A stretch of 64,000 nucleotides of DNA from a virus, in IMG/VR virus record IMGVR_UViG_3300032240_001991, positions 97,128-161,127 of that record, one strand, 5' to 3'. The notes below the pieces were generated by a model. That model made no database searches. It saw only the letters and a program-made list of their open reading frames with translations, and had not been told where the DNA came from. Numbering within the stretch: position 1 is the stretch's first letter; every line of letters starts with the position of its first letter. Both the position numbers and the translations under genes were made by a program. Shown here one piece after another: positions 30,784 through 39,215 of this stretch.

Positions 30784-31584
30784 ATGGAAAACAACAAATA
30801 CAGAACTATTTTTATCAGCGACGTTCATCTTGGTTCCAAAGCCTGCAAAGCAGATTTACTTTGTGACTTTTTAAAACAAAATACTGCTGATACTTTATAT
30901 CTAGTAGGCGATATCATCGACGGATGGAGACTAAGTCGCAAATTCTATTGGCCACAAAGTCATAGCAATGTTATACGCCGTATACTAACCGCTAGCAAAC
31001 GCGGAACTAAAGTTATCTATGTAATTGGAAATCACGACGAAGTTATACGCAGTGCACTCCCTTTTGCTCGAGCATTTGGTAATATAGAGCTTACAAATCT
31101 GCATAAACATCAAGGAGTTGACGGTAAAACTTATCTGGTTATACACGGCGATTTATTTGATACTGTACTACAAACAAGATTAAAATTTCTATACCATATT
31201 GGTGACTTCTTTTATGATCTGTTGGTCACAATCAATTCTGTTTTAGCTAAAATACGTGCTAAACTTCGCAAGCCTTATTGGAGTTTGAGTGCATATCTTA
31301 AACGCCGTACTAAAGAAGCTGTAAGCTACCTAAATAATTTTGAAGAACTGATTGTAGAATATTGCCACAATAAAAAAGCAGATGGCATCATTTGTGGACA
31401 TATACATCACGCAGATATTAAACGGGTTAAAGATATTGTTTATATGAACGACGGCGACTGGGTTGAAAGTTGCACAGCGTTAGTTGAACATCACGACGGC
31501 CGATGGGAAATTATTGATTGGATTAAGGAAACCTACGATGTGGTTGCTGATAATAATAGCGATAAACATTCACAATCCCTATGA
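30784..31584 (+). CDS. PlcP/LpxH-like metallophosphoesterase
   Basis: 266 residues. The calcineurin-type metal motifs are in order: FISDVHLGSKACK near residue 9 (DxH), LVGDIIDGWRLSRKF near 40 (GDxxD), VIGNHDEVI near 82 (GNHD), YLVIHGDLFD near 118 and GIICGHIHHADI near 202 (GHxH). The subfamily looks like LpxH (UDP-diacylglucosamine hydrolase), which also contains PlcP, the phospholipase C used by SAR11 and rhizobia to strip phosphate from phospholipids. The next functional gene is a GT4 glycosyltransferase, the same partner as in SAR11 lipid renovation. PlcP is therefore the preferred reading; a true LpxH role is possible. Confidence 0.8.
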   Translation: MENNKYRTIFISDVHLGSKACKADLLCDFLKQNTADTLYLVGDIIDGWRLSRKFYWPQSHSNVIRRILTASKRGTKVIYVIGNHDEVIRSALPFARAFGNIELTNLHKHQGVDGKTYLVIHGDLFDTVLQTRLKFLYHIGDFFYDLLVTINSVLAKIRAKLRKPYWSLSAYLKRRTKEAVSYLNNFEELIVEYCHNKKADGIICGHIHHADIKRVKDIVYMNDGDWVESCTALVEHHDGRWEIIDWIKETYDVVADNNSDKHSQSL

Positions 31585-31708
31585 TCAACCTGGTAAAGTT
31601 ACAATTGAATTTCCAACACAGGAATCATGCGAGAAAGCAAAATCTACAATTAGAAGTTCACTAAAATTTAAAAATTTCACAGTGACATCGCAATGCGTAA
31701 AATCCTAA
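31538..31708 (+). CDS. Small secreted-type phage protein (56 aa)
   Basis: Start set at the ATG at 31538, giving a short hydrophobic N terminus (MWLLIIIAINIHNPYDQPG) that could be a signal or membrane segment, followed by KVTIEFPTQESCEKAKSTI and a basic end with a Cys. This pattern recurs in small proteins of marine T4-like phages. It overlaps both neighbours, so it is translated within the phosphoesterase-glycosyltransferase unit. Function unknown. Confidence 0.5.
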   Translation: MWLLIIIAINIHNPYDQPGKVTIEFPTQESCEKAKSTIRSSLKFKNFTVTSQCVKS

Positions 31709-32688
31709 TCATCACTGATAATTTGAAGGACCAAATAAATGGTGTTGTTACTACGTTTAAAAATATTGAAGCGTATGCTTCTATTGACCATTATTCTTTT
31801 GTTTATCTTGATCCCGGGCAGTTTAATTATATTAACTGTCCTGGCTACCCAGAAGTCAAACTTAGTTTCCCGTATAAAATTGGTAAAAAGATTAAGGAGA
31901 TCGATCCGGATTATATCCACATCGCTACAGAAGGGCCTTTGGGGTTCGCTGCTCGATGCTGGCTAGATAAGAATAGATGGAAATATAATACAAGTTATCA
32001 TACAAAATTCCCAGATTTCTTAAAACAGATATATGGTATTCCTAAATCAATTACTTACAATTATGTTCGTTGGTTTCATAAACATAGCGGAAAGGTTTTA
32101 ACTACTACTCAAACGATGGTTAATGATCTTAGAGAAAACGGATTTCAAGATAATATTATTCCGTGGACAAGGGGAGTAGATCGTAAAGTTTTTAAAAGTT
32201 CTTTAAGGTTAAAAAATAATAAAACCGTACTACTAAGTGTAGGTCGCATTAGCAAAGAAAAAGGATTAGATGATTTCTGCGAACTAAACTATCCTAATTC
32301 TGTAAAAATTATAGTTGGAGACGGTCCATACCGTAAAGATCTTGAAGAAAGATATCCTAACATACAATTTGTAGGAATTAAGCGGGGATTAGAATTATCT
32401 GAGTACTACGCACAGGCCGATGTATTTGTTTTTACAAGTCGCACAGATACGTTCGGCATAGTCATCATAGAAAGTCTAGCATGCGGCACTCCTGTTGCAG
32501 CATATTCTGTTCCGGGACCAATCGATATATTAGAAAATGGTATAACTGGATATATGGGAAATAATCTAGTAGATTCAATAACTCGTTGCTTAGAGTTAGA
32601 TAGAAAACAAGTAGAAATTAACAGCAATAAATGGTCTTGGAAAAATTGTTGGGAAATCTTTAGAGATAACCTAGTAAACAAAAATTAA
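31693..32688 (+). CDS. GT4 glycosyltransferase, possible glycolipid synthase
   Basis: 331 residues. KILIITDNLKDQINGVVTT at the start and the His-rich stretch SYHTKFPDFLKQ near 100 fit GT4 lipid transferases such as alpha-mannosyl- and sulfoquinovosyl-diacylglycerol enzymes. SVGRISKEKGLDDFCEL near 181 and FTSRTDTFGIVIIESLACGTPVAAYSVPGP near 250 are the nucleotide-sugar motifs with the ExxxxxxxE/EALACG-like block. Located directly after the PlcP/LpxH-like gene. In SAR11 the glycosyltransferase Agt sits next to PlcP. It could alternatively decorate LPS. Confidence 0.8.
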   Translation: MRKILIITDNLKDQINGVVTTFKNIEAYASIDHYSFVYLDPGQFNYINCPGYPEVKLSFPYKIGKKIKEIDPDYIHIATEGPLGFAARCWLDKNRWKYNTSYHTKFPDFLKQIYGIPKSITYNYVRWFHKHSGKVLTTTQTMVNDLRENGFQDNIIPWTRGVDRKVFKSSLRLKNNKTVLLSVGRISKEKGLDDFCELNYPNSVKIIVGDGPYRKDLEERYPNIQFVGIKRGLELSEYYAQADVFVFTSRTDTFGIVIIESLACGTPVAAYSVPGPIDILENGITGYMGNNLVDSITRCLELDRKQVEINSNKWSWKNCWEIFRDNLVNKN

Positions 32689-32774
32689 AATCGGGCACAA
32701 TATAGGGTGTCACTGGAGCCGTAACCAGACTTTGTAATCATTCCTTAACTAAATATTTTTCTAGGAATACTACA

Positions 32775-32930
32775 ATGAAGCAAAAAAATCTTGTAAAAAA
32801 AATGTATCAGGCGTGTTTAGATCACAATGTTGACCTACAACGAGAATTGCGATTGAAAGAGTACGCTAAAATTTTCAAAAGAAAAGAATCAGGAAAACAT
32901 TTTAACTCCAAATGGACCGTTCTTAGATAA
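32775..32930 (+). CDS. Small helical phage protein (51 aa)
   Basis: A 51-residue frame: MKQKNLVKKMYQACLDHNVD, then QRELRLKEYAKIFKRKES and FNSKWTVLR. It is basic and helical with a conserved-looking FxxKWTVxR end, as in small proteins of marine T4-like phages. It stands between the glycosyltransferase and a sigma70-type promoter. Function unknown. Confidence 0.6.
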   Translation: MKQKNLVKKMYQACLDHNVDLQRELRLKEYAKIFKRKESGKHFNSKWTVLR

Positions 32931-32945
32931 TTGGTAAAATCAGCG

Positions 32946-32974
32946 TTGACCTTAAACTATCTGTAAAGTATAAT
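32946..32974 (+). promoter_or_regulatory. Sigma70-type promoter
   Basis: TTGACC (32946-32951), 17-base gap, TATAAT (32969-32974). An AAAGGAGG ribosome site and the ATG at 32998 follow, so strong early expression is expected. Confidence 0.85.
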
Positions 32975-32997
32975 ACATATACTTAAAAGGAGGATTT

Positions 32998-33330
32998 ATG
33001 TCAATTAATAATGCTGAAATTGTATTGCACGAAATGAACCATTACTGCATGAAATCTACCGGAGAACCTCAGGTTTGGACAGGAAAGAATGCCACCTATC
33101 ATTGGACTCGCGGTAAGACTACTGATGACGGAATTGTTAACGGAGTTGTGCGAAAGCTAGCTGGGGTTAACGCTAATGGAGATAAAATCTGGGTAGTTGC
33201 AGGGTCTTTCAAGATCACTAGTAACGGAGAAATTCTTCGTTTTACTGGACTTCCTAAGGTTGCACAAAAGATGATTGAAGTCGTTGTGCGCTCAGGGTTT
33301 AAATCTTTGGAAACTGCAGAGCTCGTTTAA
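32998..33330 (+). CDS. Hypothetical early phage protein (110 aa)
   Basis: 110 residues (MSINNAEIVLHEMNHYCMKSTGEPQVW at the start). It has a near-consensus promoter and the best ribosome site in the window, so it is probably made in quantity early. The body alternates strands and turns (DKIWVVAGSFKITSNGEILRF) with a helical end. No known domain is recognised. An early host-takeover role is possible. Confidence 0.65.
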   Translation: MSINNAEIVLHEMNHYCMKSTGEPQVWTGKNATYHWTRGKTTDDGIVNGVVRKLAGVNANGDKIWVVAGSFKITSNGEILRFTGLPKVAQKMIEVVVRSGFKSLETAELV

Positions 33331-33331
33331 T

Positions 33332-33721
33332 ATGACTATGCACCTAGTACACCCTGCCCTTACGACTACAGGTAAGAAAAAGGGTAAGAAAAAATGGGCG
33401 TCCGCTGAGCATAAACGCAAGGCTGAATTAGCCCGTGCAGCTCGTGAAGCTATGTTGAAAGAATACAACATTAAACCCACTAAGAAACGTCGTGATGATT
33501 TTACGGTAATAGATCATCGTCCTAAATATGACCATCCTCGATATGTTGATCATAACGAGATTGCTAGTTTAAATACCACTTGGGAACCCTGTCTTAAGAA
33601 ACAACCGTTGCGTTATACAGGAACCCTTATTAAAGGTATTGCTACTATGCATAAGTCAAATGCAGTTCCGGTTATTAACGAAGAAGAGATGGTCTCTATC
33701 AGTCAAATGAGGAGAGGATAG
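33332..33721 (+). CDS. Conserved basic phage protein (129 aa)
   Basis: Start set at the ATG at 33332 (MTMHLVHPALTTTGKKKGKKKW), one base after the previous stop; the longer frame overlaps the upstream gene. The opening MHLVHPALTTTGKKKGKKK is a well-marked pattern of marine T4-like phages. Then come a helix (AEHKRKAELARAAREAMLKEY), basic stretches and PLRYTGTLIKGIATMHKSNAVPV near the end. Function unknown. Confidence 0.75.
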   Translation: MTMHLVHPALTTTGKKKGKKKWASAEHKRKAELARAAREAMLKEYNIKPTKKRRDDFTVIDHRPKYDHPRYVDHNEIASLNTTWEPCLKKQPLRYTGTLIKGIATMHKSNAVPVINEEEMVSISQMRRG

Positions 33722-33749
33722 TGCGCAATCTAACACAAGGAAATGTAAA

Positions 33750-34259
33750 ATGATTACAGTTAAAGAGTTTATGGAAGCAGTAGATTATCGCATCACTGAA
33801 GGCACTGAATACATGTGGGAATGCTGGGGATCTGATACATTTGTATTAGATAGCTACGATAGCAATGTAAACGGATATAATATCAGCATTATATTTGACA
33901 CTAGAACACAAATTGTCTATCAGGCCGCTGCATACGATTACAAACGAAATCGTGCTTATCGTTTGATGAATCCATTGTATGAAGAAGATTATAGGAAAGA
34001 AGCATTATCTAGGAAGGTAAATGCCAACGAGGCCCTCGAGGATCTTAATTTTATTGATCTAGAGGAAGACGATGACTTCCTTAGAAAGGCTACAGCAATT
34101 GCAAAAGGCTTAGACTATGATGCAAGAATTTCTATTACTTTAGATCTAAGTGATAATACTATTTTTCAGTTAATGAAGATGGCACATGATCAAGACGTGA
34201 CACTTAATCATCTTGTAGAAGAAGTTCTTCGAGCTGAAATGGATAAGTTAGAAGAGTAA
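33750..34259 (+). CDS. Conserved phage protein with RHH-like C terminus (169 aa)
   Basis: 169 residues. Residues 1-75 (MITVKEFMEAVDYRITEGTEYMWECWG, ISIIFDTRTQIVYQAAAYDYKRNRAYRL) match a small domain common in marine T4-like phages. The C-terminal 40 residues (ISITLDLSDNTIFQLMKMAHDQDVTLNHLVEEVLRAEM in parts) have the strand-helix-helix spacing of ribbon-helix-helix proteins, so DNA binding is possible. An AAGGAAATG stretch precedes the ATG. Confidence 0.7.
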   Translation: MITVKEFMEAVDYRITEGTEYMWECWGSDTFVLDSYDSNVNGYNISIIFDTRTQIVYQAAAYDYKRNRAYRLMNPLYEEDYRKEALSRKVNANEALEDLNFIDLEEDDDFLRKATAIAKGLDYDARISITLDLSDNTIFQLMKMAHDQDVTLNHLVEEVLRAEMDKLEE

Positions 34260-34277
34260 TTACGGAAAGATTTCCTG

Positions 34278-34284
34278 GTAAATA
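34278..34284 (+). promoter_or_regulatory. Candidate late promoter
   Basis: GTAAATA ends 5 bases before the ATG at 34290; by T4 spacing the start point is the A of the ATG. No ribosome site. Confidence 0.45.
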
Positions 34285-34289
34285 TAGAC

Positions 34290-35531
34290 ATGAATAACAC
34301 TCTGACTAATAAATTTGTTGCATTTTTAACGCTTTTAAGTGGACTGAGCATTTCAGCAGTGGCCGTATATTATTCAGTATCAGGTCTTACTGCTATTTTT
34401 GCTGCGGCGGTTATTCCCATCATTATTATGGGTATAGCTCTAGAAATTGGAAAACTTGTAGCTACAGTTTGGCTGAAGCAGAATTGGAATGTTGCTCCTT
34501 GGAGTATCAAGATTCTTTTAACTTTAGCAGTGGTGGTACTGATGCTAATTACCAGCATGGGTATCTTTGGCTTTTTAAGCAAAGCACACAGCGACCAAAG
34601 TCTAGTTAGCGGCGATGTTGCTGCTCGCATCGCAGTTTATGACGAAAAAATTAAAGTAGAAAAAGAAACAGTTGAAACTGATCGCAAGGCTCTACGCCAA
34701 ATGGATGATGCTGTTGATCAATTAATGAGTCGTTCTACTACAGAAAACGGTGCAGATAAAGCAGTAGCACTACGCCGTAGTCAACATAAAGAACGAGTTC
34801 GTTTGTTGGCAGAGATTAATGATTCTCAAAAAACCATTTCTAAGTTAAATGAAGAACGTGCTCCAATTGCTGCAGAATCTCGCAAGGTAGAAGCAGAAGT
34901 TGGCCCTATCAAATATATTGCTGCTTTTTTCTACGGTAACACCGATCAGGCTATTCTTGAACGTGCAGTTACTTGGGTAATCATCACATTGATTTTAGTG
35001 TTTGATCCACTAGCAGTAATTCTATTACTTGCAAGCCAGCATAGTTTCCAAAAGATGCGAGAAAAGGTAGAGGAAGAACCCGGAAAGGAAGAAGAGCTTC
35101 CTGTAAAAGAAGATTCACCTAAACCTAACGAAGATGACAAGATGAATCCTGTTGATCTTTGGAATACCATGATCAAAGCCGTTGAAGTTGAATCGGCTGA
35201 AAATAAACCTGCTGCTGTTGAGCTGCCTCCAAAGCCTCACGTTTGGAAGACAACGGTATATCATCCACCTAGTGCTGATGAACAAAAAGGTACTACATCT
35301 TCTTCTTATGTTCAAAACGAAGAACAAGAAGAAAGTGGAAACTGGAAAAATCTCAATAAAGTTATTAGCGAAAAAGAGTATCTTACAGAAGCTGAAAAAA
35401 ATATTGAAGAAATGATTAAACGAGTTCGTTCAGGCGTACTGCCGTTTTATAAAGTCCCACACGAAATTAAAGAAGAAGTAAAGAAAGGCTTAGATAGTGA
35501 CAGCAAAAATAACACTAATAACCCCGCCTGA
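34290..35531 (+). CDS. Integral membrane protein with coiled coil (413 aa)
   Basis: 413 residues. Hydrophobic segments lie near residues 9-28, 33-52, 70-92 and 225-248; between 115 and 195 is a charged coiled coil (EKIKVEKETVETDRKALRQMD, ERVRLLAEINDSQKTISKLNEE), and from 255 the tail is acidic and disordered. This topology is known from large membrane proteins of marine T4-like phages with no proven role; a part in membrane remodelling or superinfection exclusion is conceivable. It overlaps the next gene by 35 bases. Confidence 0.7.
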   Translation: MNNTLTNKFVAFLTLLSGLSISAVAVYYSVSGLTAIFAAAVIPIIIMGIALEIGKLVATVWLKQNWNVAPWSIKILLTLAVVVLMLITSMGIFGFLSKAHSDQSLVSGDVAARIAVYDEKIKVEKETVETDRKALRQMDDAVDQLMSRSTTENGADKAVALRRSQHKERVRLLAEINDSQKTISKLNEERAPIAAESRKVEAEVGPIKYIAAFFYGNTDQAILERAVTWVIITLILVFDPLAVILLLASQHSFQKMREKVEEEPGKEEELPVKEDSPKPNEDDKMNPVDLWNTMIKAVEVESAENKPAAVELPPKPHVWKTTVYHPPSADEQKGTTSSSYVQNEEQEESGNWKNLNKVISEKEYLTEAEKNIEEMIKRVRSGVLPFYKVPHEIKEEVKKGLDSDSKNNTNNPA

Positions 35532-35886
35532 TATTTTTCAAAACGATCAAGAAAGTGTTTTATTTTTTGATCTTTCTAGTGAAGAACAAGATTCTGTTAT
35601 CCAATGGTTAACAAAGAATGATTTGACTATTAACATATATTTTTATCAAGGGGAAGTTAACATTCCTTGGTTGCTACATTCTTTATCTTGTTCAACCTAC
35701 AAATATGTTAACATTGACAATATGTCAGCAGTAACTAGTCACATGTCTAGTTATATATTGGCAAAAAATAATGTTTTTTATAGTACAAAAGATGTTAATA
35801 TATCTGAACTATACAGTTACATTAATAATAACCGTGTTACTGATGCGGTTGATTTTTTAAAGAAGGTGTTCAGTGTCAGCCGATAA
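35497..35886 (+). CDS. Conserved hypothetical phage protein (129 aa)
   Basis: 129 residues from a GTG start inside the previous gene. Alternating strands and helices (KITLITPPDIFQND, VLFFDLSSEEQDSVIQWL, TINIYFYQGEVNIPWLLHSL) suggest a small alpha/beta domain, perhaps a regulator or clamp-like adaptor, as in conserved proteins near clpX in related phages. Its end overlaps clpX by 14 bases, so translation is coupled. Function unknown. Confidence 0.6.
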   Translation: MTAKITLITPPDIFQNDQESVLFFDLSSEEQDSVIQWLTKNDLTINIYFYQGEVNIPWLLHSLSCSTYKYVNIDNMSAVTSHMSSYILAKNNVFYSTKDVNISELYSYINNNRVTDAVDFLKKVFSVSR

Positions 35887-37108
35887 ACATACTTGCGACT
35901 TCTGCGGAAAAGAAAAACAAGACGTAGAAAAACTGATTGTTGGAGATACTTCAGCAATCTGCAATGATTGCGTTGACTTGTGTATTTCTATACTCAACGA
36001 AGACAAAATAAAGAAATTTCCCGTTGAAGATAACAAAGAAATCTTTAATCCTACTAAAATTAAAGAATATCTTGACCAATATGTTGTAGGGCAAGAGCAG
36101 GCTAAAATTGCATTGAGCGTTGCGGTTTGTCAGCATTTTAAAAGAACGTTTAAACCAAATAAACACATTGAGCTTGATAAAACCAATGTGCTTATTTTAG
36201 GACCTACTGGATGCGGTAAGACCATGCTAGCTCGTAAGTTAGCAGAATATCTAGAGGTTCCCTTTGCTATCTGTGATGCTACTGGACTAACAGAAGCCGG
36301 ATACGTTGGTGATGACGTCGAAACAATCCTTGCTCGATTGATTTCAGTAGCTAACGGTGATATTGAAAAAGCACAGCACGGAATCATCTATATTGACGAA
36401 ATTGACAAACTAAGCAAGAAAGGTGAGAATGTTAGTACCACTCGAGATATTGGTGGAGAAGGTGTACAGCAATCATTATTGAAGATGATTGAAGGTGCTG
36501 TTGTACGTGTTCCTGCTACTGATAAGCGGAAGCATCCTCGTGGAGAAATGCTTGAAATTGATACTAGTGGTATACTTTTTATCTGCGGCGGAGCATTTGT
36601 TGGTTTAGAAAAAATTATTGAGCGTCGTAATGATCCAAATACTTCTATTGGATTTAGTGCTACCATACAGTCTAAGACAGAAACTGCAATTAACTATCAT
36701 AGTGTAACTACTAAGGATTTAATTAACTTTGGTTTGATTCCAGAGTTTGTTGGTCGTTTTGGACTTATAACCAGTGTTGAAGAATTGTCTACTAAAGACC
36801 TGGTTAAAATCCTTAAAGAGCCAAAAAATAGTCTGCTTGCCCAATACAAATATCTTTTTGAAATTGATGGAGTTGATTTAATTTTTGAAGATGAAGCATT
36901 GAGTAAAATTGCAGACGAAGCTAAGAAGCTTAAGACCAATGCAAGAGGATTAAAAAATATTTTAGAAAAGATTCTTTTACCATATCAGTTTGAATCTGTG
37001 GACCTTGTTAGTAGGGGCCTCGATAAAATTATGATAAGTAAAGAAGCTGTAGCAGGAAAGCCTGCAGAGCTTATTTTTAGGAAAACCAAAACAGAAAAAA
37101 GCCTATGA
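35873..37108 (+). CDS. clpX: ClpX, unfoldase of ClpXP
   Basis: 411 residues, full length, GTG start. Residues 1-40 are the zinc finger (CDFCGKEKQ...CNDCVDLC), which binds substrates and adaptors. Walker A is GPTGCGKT near 106, Walker B is IIYIDEID near 170, the pore-1 loop is GYVGDD near 143, and the RKH loop is KRKHPRGE near 218. The IGF loop (IGFSATIQ near 260), which docks ClpP, is intact. ClpX unfolds proteins ending in LAA, the tail of the phage tmRNA tag. No clpP is seen in this window, so it would need host ClpP. It shares a four-base overlap with bS21. Confidence 0.96.
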   Translation: MSADKHTCDFCGKEKQDVEKLIVGDTSAICNDCVDLCISILNEDKIKKFPVEDNKEIFNPTKIKEYLDQYVVGQEQAKIALSVAVCQHFKRTFKPNKHIELDKTNVLILGPTGCGKTMLARKLAEYLEVPFAICDATGLTEAGYVGDDVETILARLISVANGDIEKAQHGIIYIDEIDKLSKKGENVSTTRDIGGEGVQQSLLKMIEGAVVRVPATDKRKHPRGEMLEIDTSGILFICGGAFVGLEKIIERRNDPNTSIGFSATIQSKTETAINYHSVTTKDLINFGLIPEFVGRFGLITSVEELSTKDLVKILKEPKNSLLAQYKYLFEIDGVDLIFEDEALSKIADEAKKLKTNARGLKNILEKILLPYQFESVDLVSRGLDKIMISKEAVAGKPAELIFRKTKTEKSL

Positions 37109-37311
37109 AAGTAATAGTAAAAGACGGAAATATTAATTTAGCCTTAAAGAAATTTAAGAAGAAGGTAGAAGAAAGCGGTCGTTTGGTAGAAGTACTTGAT
37201 CGGCAGTATTACGAAAAGCCAACTTCTGAACGTAAGCGAAGAGCCGCAGCTGCCAAAGCACGTTGGAAGAGAAAGCAAAAAGAGCTAATGTCACCAAGAG
37301 CAAGCTATTGA
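37105..37311 (+). CDS. rpsU: Ribosomal protein bS21
   Basis: 68 residues with the bS21 pattern: [44 protein letters not shown] read in parts, then a basic [13 protein letters not shown] tail. bS21 sits at the 30S platform near the anti-Shine-Dalgarno and helps initiation. Several phages encode it; it may replace the host copy on ribosomes and favour phage messages. Its ATG overlaps the clpX stop, so both are co-translated. Notable because many phage late genes here seem to lack a Shine-Dalgarno sequence. Confidence 0.9.
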   Translation: MKVIVKDGNINLALKKFKKKVEESGRLVEVLDRQYYEKPTSERKRRAAAAKARWKRKQKELMSPRASY

Positions 37312-37314
37312 TTC

Positions 37315-37842
37315 ATGAACATTCAACGAGTCTGTGAATCAAAGATCGTTCGTTTTTTTCATGAACGCTGTTCTTATCAAGAAAAGGTAAAATTTTTTAG
37401 AGAAGACAGAGACTTGCTTCAGAAAAAAGCAGAATGGCAGGCAAGGGTTGATTTCTATGAAGACATTAAAGCCAAAGCAGTTTTTTTAAGAGAAAACCTT
37501 GCAAGGGCATCAAGAAGAGAAAACCCGCAACCTATAGAAATTGATGTAGATTATCTTCTTTTAATTGGTGTCAAGCAAAAATGGGTTTGCAATTATACTG
37601 GAGTTCCTTTAGAATTTATTCGAGGAACACAGATTTGGCAGGGTAAACATTGCAATCCGCATAGTTGCACCATAGATAGGATTGATAGCAGCAAAGGTTA
37701 TGTACCCGGAAACGTTCAATTATTAATTTGGAAAGTCAATTCACTCAAACAAGACTTTTCTCAGTTGGAATTATTTGAAATTTCAAGTAAAATAGTAGAA
37801 CGTTTTAAGACAACGGGTACCTATGAAACGCACGAATATTAA
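37315..37842 (+). CDS. HNH endonuclease-like protein
   Basis: 175 residues. The C-terminal half shows the phage HNH pattern: KWVCNYTGVPLEF near 98, then CTIDRIDSSKGYVPGNVQLLIWKVNSLK near 120-147, where IDRI and GYVPGNVQL are the family signature. Residues 1-85 are a helical basic N terminus (RFFHERCSYQEKVKFFRED) that may bind DNA. Only one zinc Cys pair could be made, so a zinc site is doubtful. It could be a free-standing homing endonuclease or a recombination enzyme. No intron is seen. Confidence 0.75.
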   Translation: MNIQRVCESKIVRFFHERCSYQEKVKFFREDRDLLQKKAEWQARVDFYEDIKAKAVFLRENLARASRRENPQPIEIDVDYLLLIGVKQKWVCNYTGVPLEFIRGTQIWQGKHCNPHSCTIDRIDSSKGYVPGNVQLLIWKVNSLKQDFSQLELFEISSKIVERFKTTGTYETHEY

Positions 37843-38680
37843 AGATGGATTTGGCGGGGAAGTTCTTTTTACTAAATTTATCGCTAGTGATCTAGAGACA
37901 TCTCGACGATTGTTGAATAGTCTTGATCTTAGTTATGAAGATGGTTACTCTGTAACGCCAGAAGAACATACTACTCACTCTAAACGTGTTGATCTAATTA
38001 TTCGAGATCAATCTGGAGAAACTGTTCTAGTAGTAGAAAGTCAAGATGCATCTGGTTGGCTTGATAGCGTACATGCTAGTAAGATTACTTATTACATGTA
38101 CGATAAACAATGCGATGACGGTGTATTGATATGTGAAGATGCCGACGAGCATATCAAAGGTTTTGTTAAGTGGCTTAACGAGAATACTCCGTTACGCATC
38201 ACTCTAATCAGTGTAGTAATTTTTGAGCATGAAGGGCAGAAGCATTGTGAATTTATTCCGTTAATTCGCCCTAGCAATCTTGATGATAAAAAGATTGTTC
38301 GTAAAGCCGCATCTACTTCTGAAACTGATCAGAATAAAGCTGATCATCTACAGCAGATTTTTAGTGACAACATTGGATTGTTTACTAATGTTACTAGCAG
38401 GTATGTTAGTAAAAATAACGTAGGCAATTCTGGTATGAACGTAGGTATCTCGCCGTATAATACTGAAGGGTACTTTGTTGATATTTGGCATGCAGGTAAA
38501 GCTGATACTGAGTCCTTTAAGAAAGGATTTTCAGAGCTATGCAAGAAGCATGACTTTGAAGCTAAGTTTCAGAAATCTCGTGCTTATGTGAATGGTGAAA
38601 AAGTACTACGTACTGCGGATGCAATTAATGCATTTAATATTTTTGTAAAGGCTTTGGAAAATAAGGAATTGGTGGCTTAA
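37823..38680 (+). CDS. PD-(D/E)XK nuclease-like protein
   Basis: 285 residues. RVDLIIRDQSGETVLVVESQDASGW near 52-75 matches the nuclease core D...ExQ arrangement, followed by a helix with SKITYYMYDK and a strand VLICEDAD. The C-terminal 100 residues form a second domain (GNSGMNVGISPYNTEGYFVDIWHAG). Might cut or bind DNA, for example in host genome degradation, repair or anti-defence. No neighbouring methylase is present. Overlaps the HNH gene by 20 bases. Confidence 0.55.
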   Translation: MKRTNIKDGFGGEVLFTKFIASDLETSRRLLNSLDLSYEDGYSVTPEEHTTHSKRVDLIIRDQSGETVLVVESQDASGWLDSVHASKITYYMYDKQCDDGVLICEDADEHIKGFVKWLNENTPLRITLISVVIFEHEGQKHCEFIPLIRPSNLDDKKIVRKAASTSETDQNKADHLQQIFSDNIGLFTNVTSRYVSKNNVGNSGMNVGISPYNTEGYFVDIWHAGKADTESFKKGFSELCKKHDFEAKFQKSRAYVNGEKVLRTADAINAFNIFVKALENKELVA

Positions 38681-38681
38681 C

Positions 38682-39215
38682 ATGGCAAAACATTTAATGG
38701 TTGATATGGAAACAATGGCAGTATCTCCTGATGCTGTTATTTTATCGTTAGGTGCAGTACACTTTGATCCGTTTGGTAACGGCGTTGGTGATACCTTGTA
38801 CTTCAAACTAAACCTAGATGACCAAGATGCCCTTAAACGATCAATTGATCCTAATACTCTAAACTGGTGGTCAAAACAAGATCCAGTTATTATGGAAGAA
38901 GCATTTAGTTCTGACAACCGCATTGCTGTTGCTGATGCAGTAGATCAGTTCCATAAGTTTGCTTGGGGGTGCAATTGTTTTTGGTCTCATGGCGCTACGT
39001 TTGACTTGGTTATTATTGAAAATCTTTATAACCAACTTAATCGTACTCCTCCTTGGAACTTTTGGCAATTGCGTGACACTCGAACAATTTTTGATCTAGG
39101 TCACGATCCGGATATGCCTAAGAACAGTAAGCATGATGCTTTGCAGGATGCTATTAGGCAGGCAGTAGGAGTACAGAATGTTTATGCTAAACTAGGAATC
39201 AAACCTAAGCGATGA
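38682..39215 (+). CDS. DEDDh exonuclease, DexA/Rv2179c-like
   Basis: 177 residues. HLMVDMETMAVSPDAVILSLGAV at the start carries the D-x-E pair, FWSHGATFDLVIIENLY near 105 the second Asp, and NSKHDALQDAIRQ near 148 the H-x(4)-D site. The whole matches the 3'-5' exoribonuclease Rv2179c/T4 DexA group, which removes RNA or DNA 3' ends. Its stop overlaps the start of the next gene (ATGA). A role in RNA turnover would suit the nearby Ro/Y RNA gene. Confidence 0.85.
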   Translation: MAKHLMVDMETMAVSPDAVILSLGAVHFDPFGNGVGDTLYFKLNLDDQDALKRSIDPNTLNWWSKQDPVIMEEAFSSDNRIAVADAVDQFHKFAWGCNCFWSHGATFDLVIIENLYNQLNRTPPWNFWQLRDTRTIFDLGHDPDMPKNSKHDALQDAIRQAVGVQNVYAKLGIKPKR

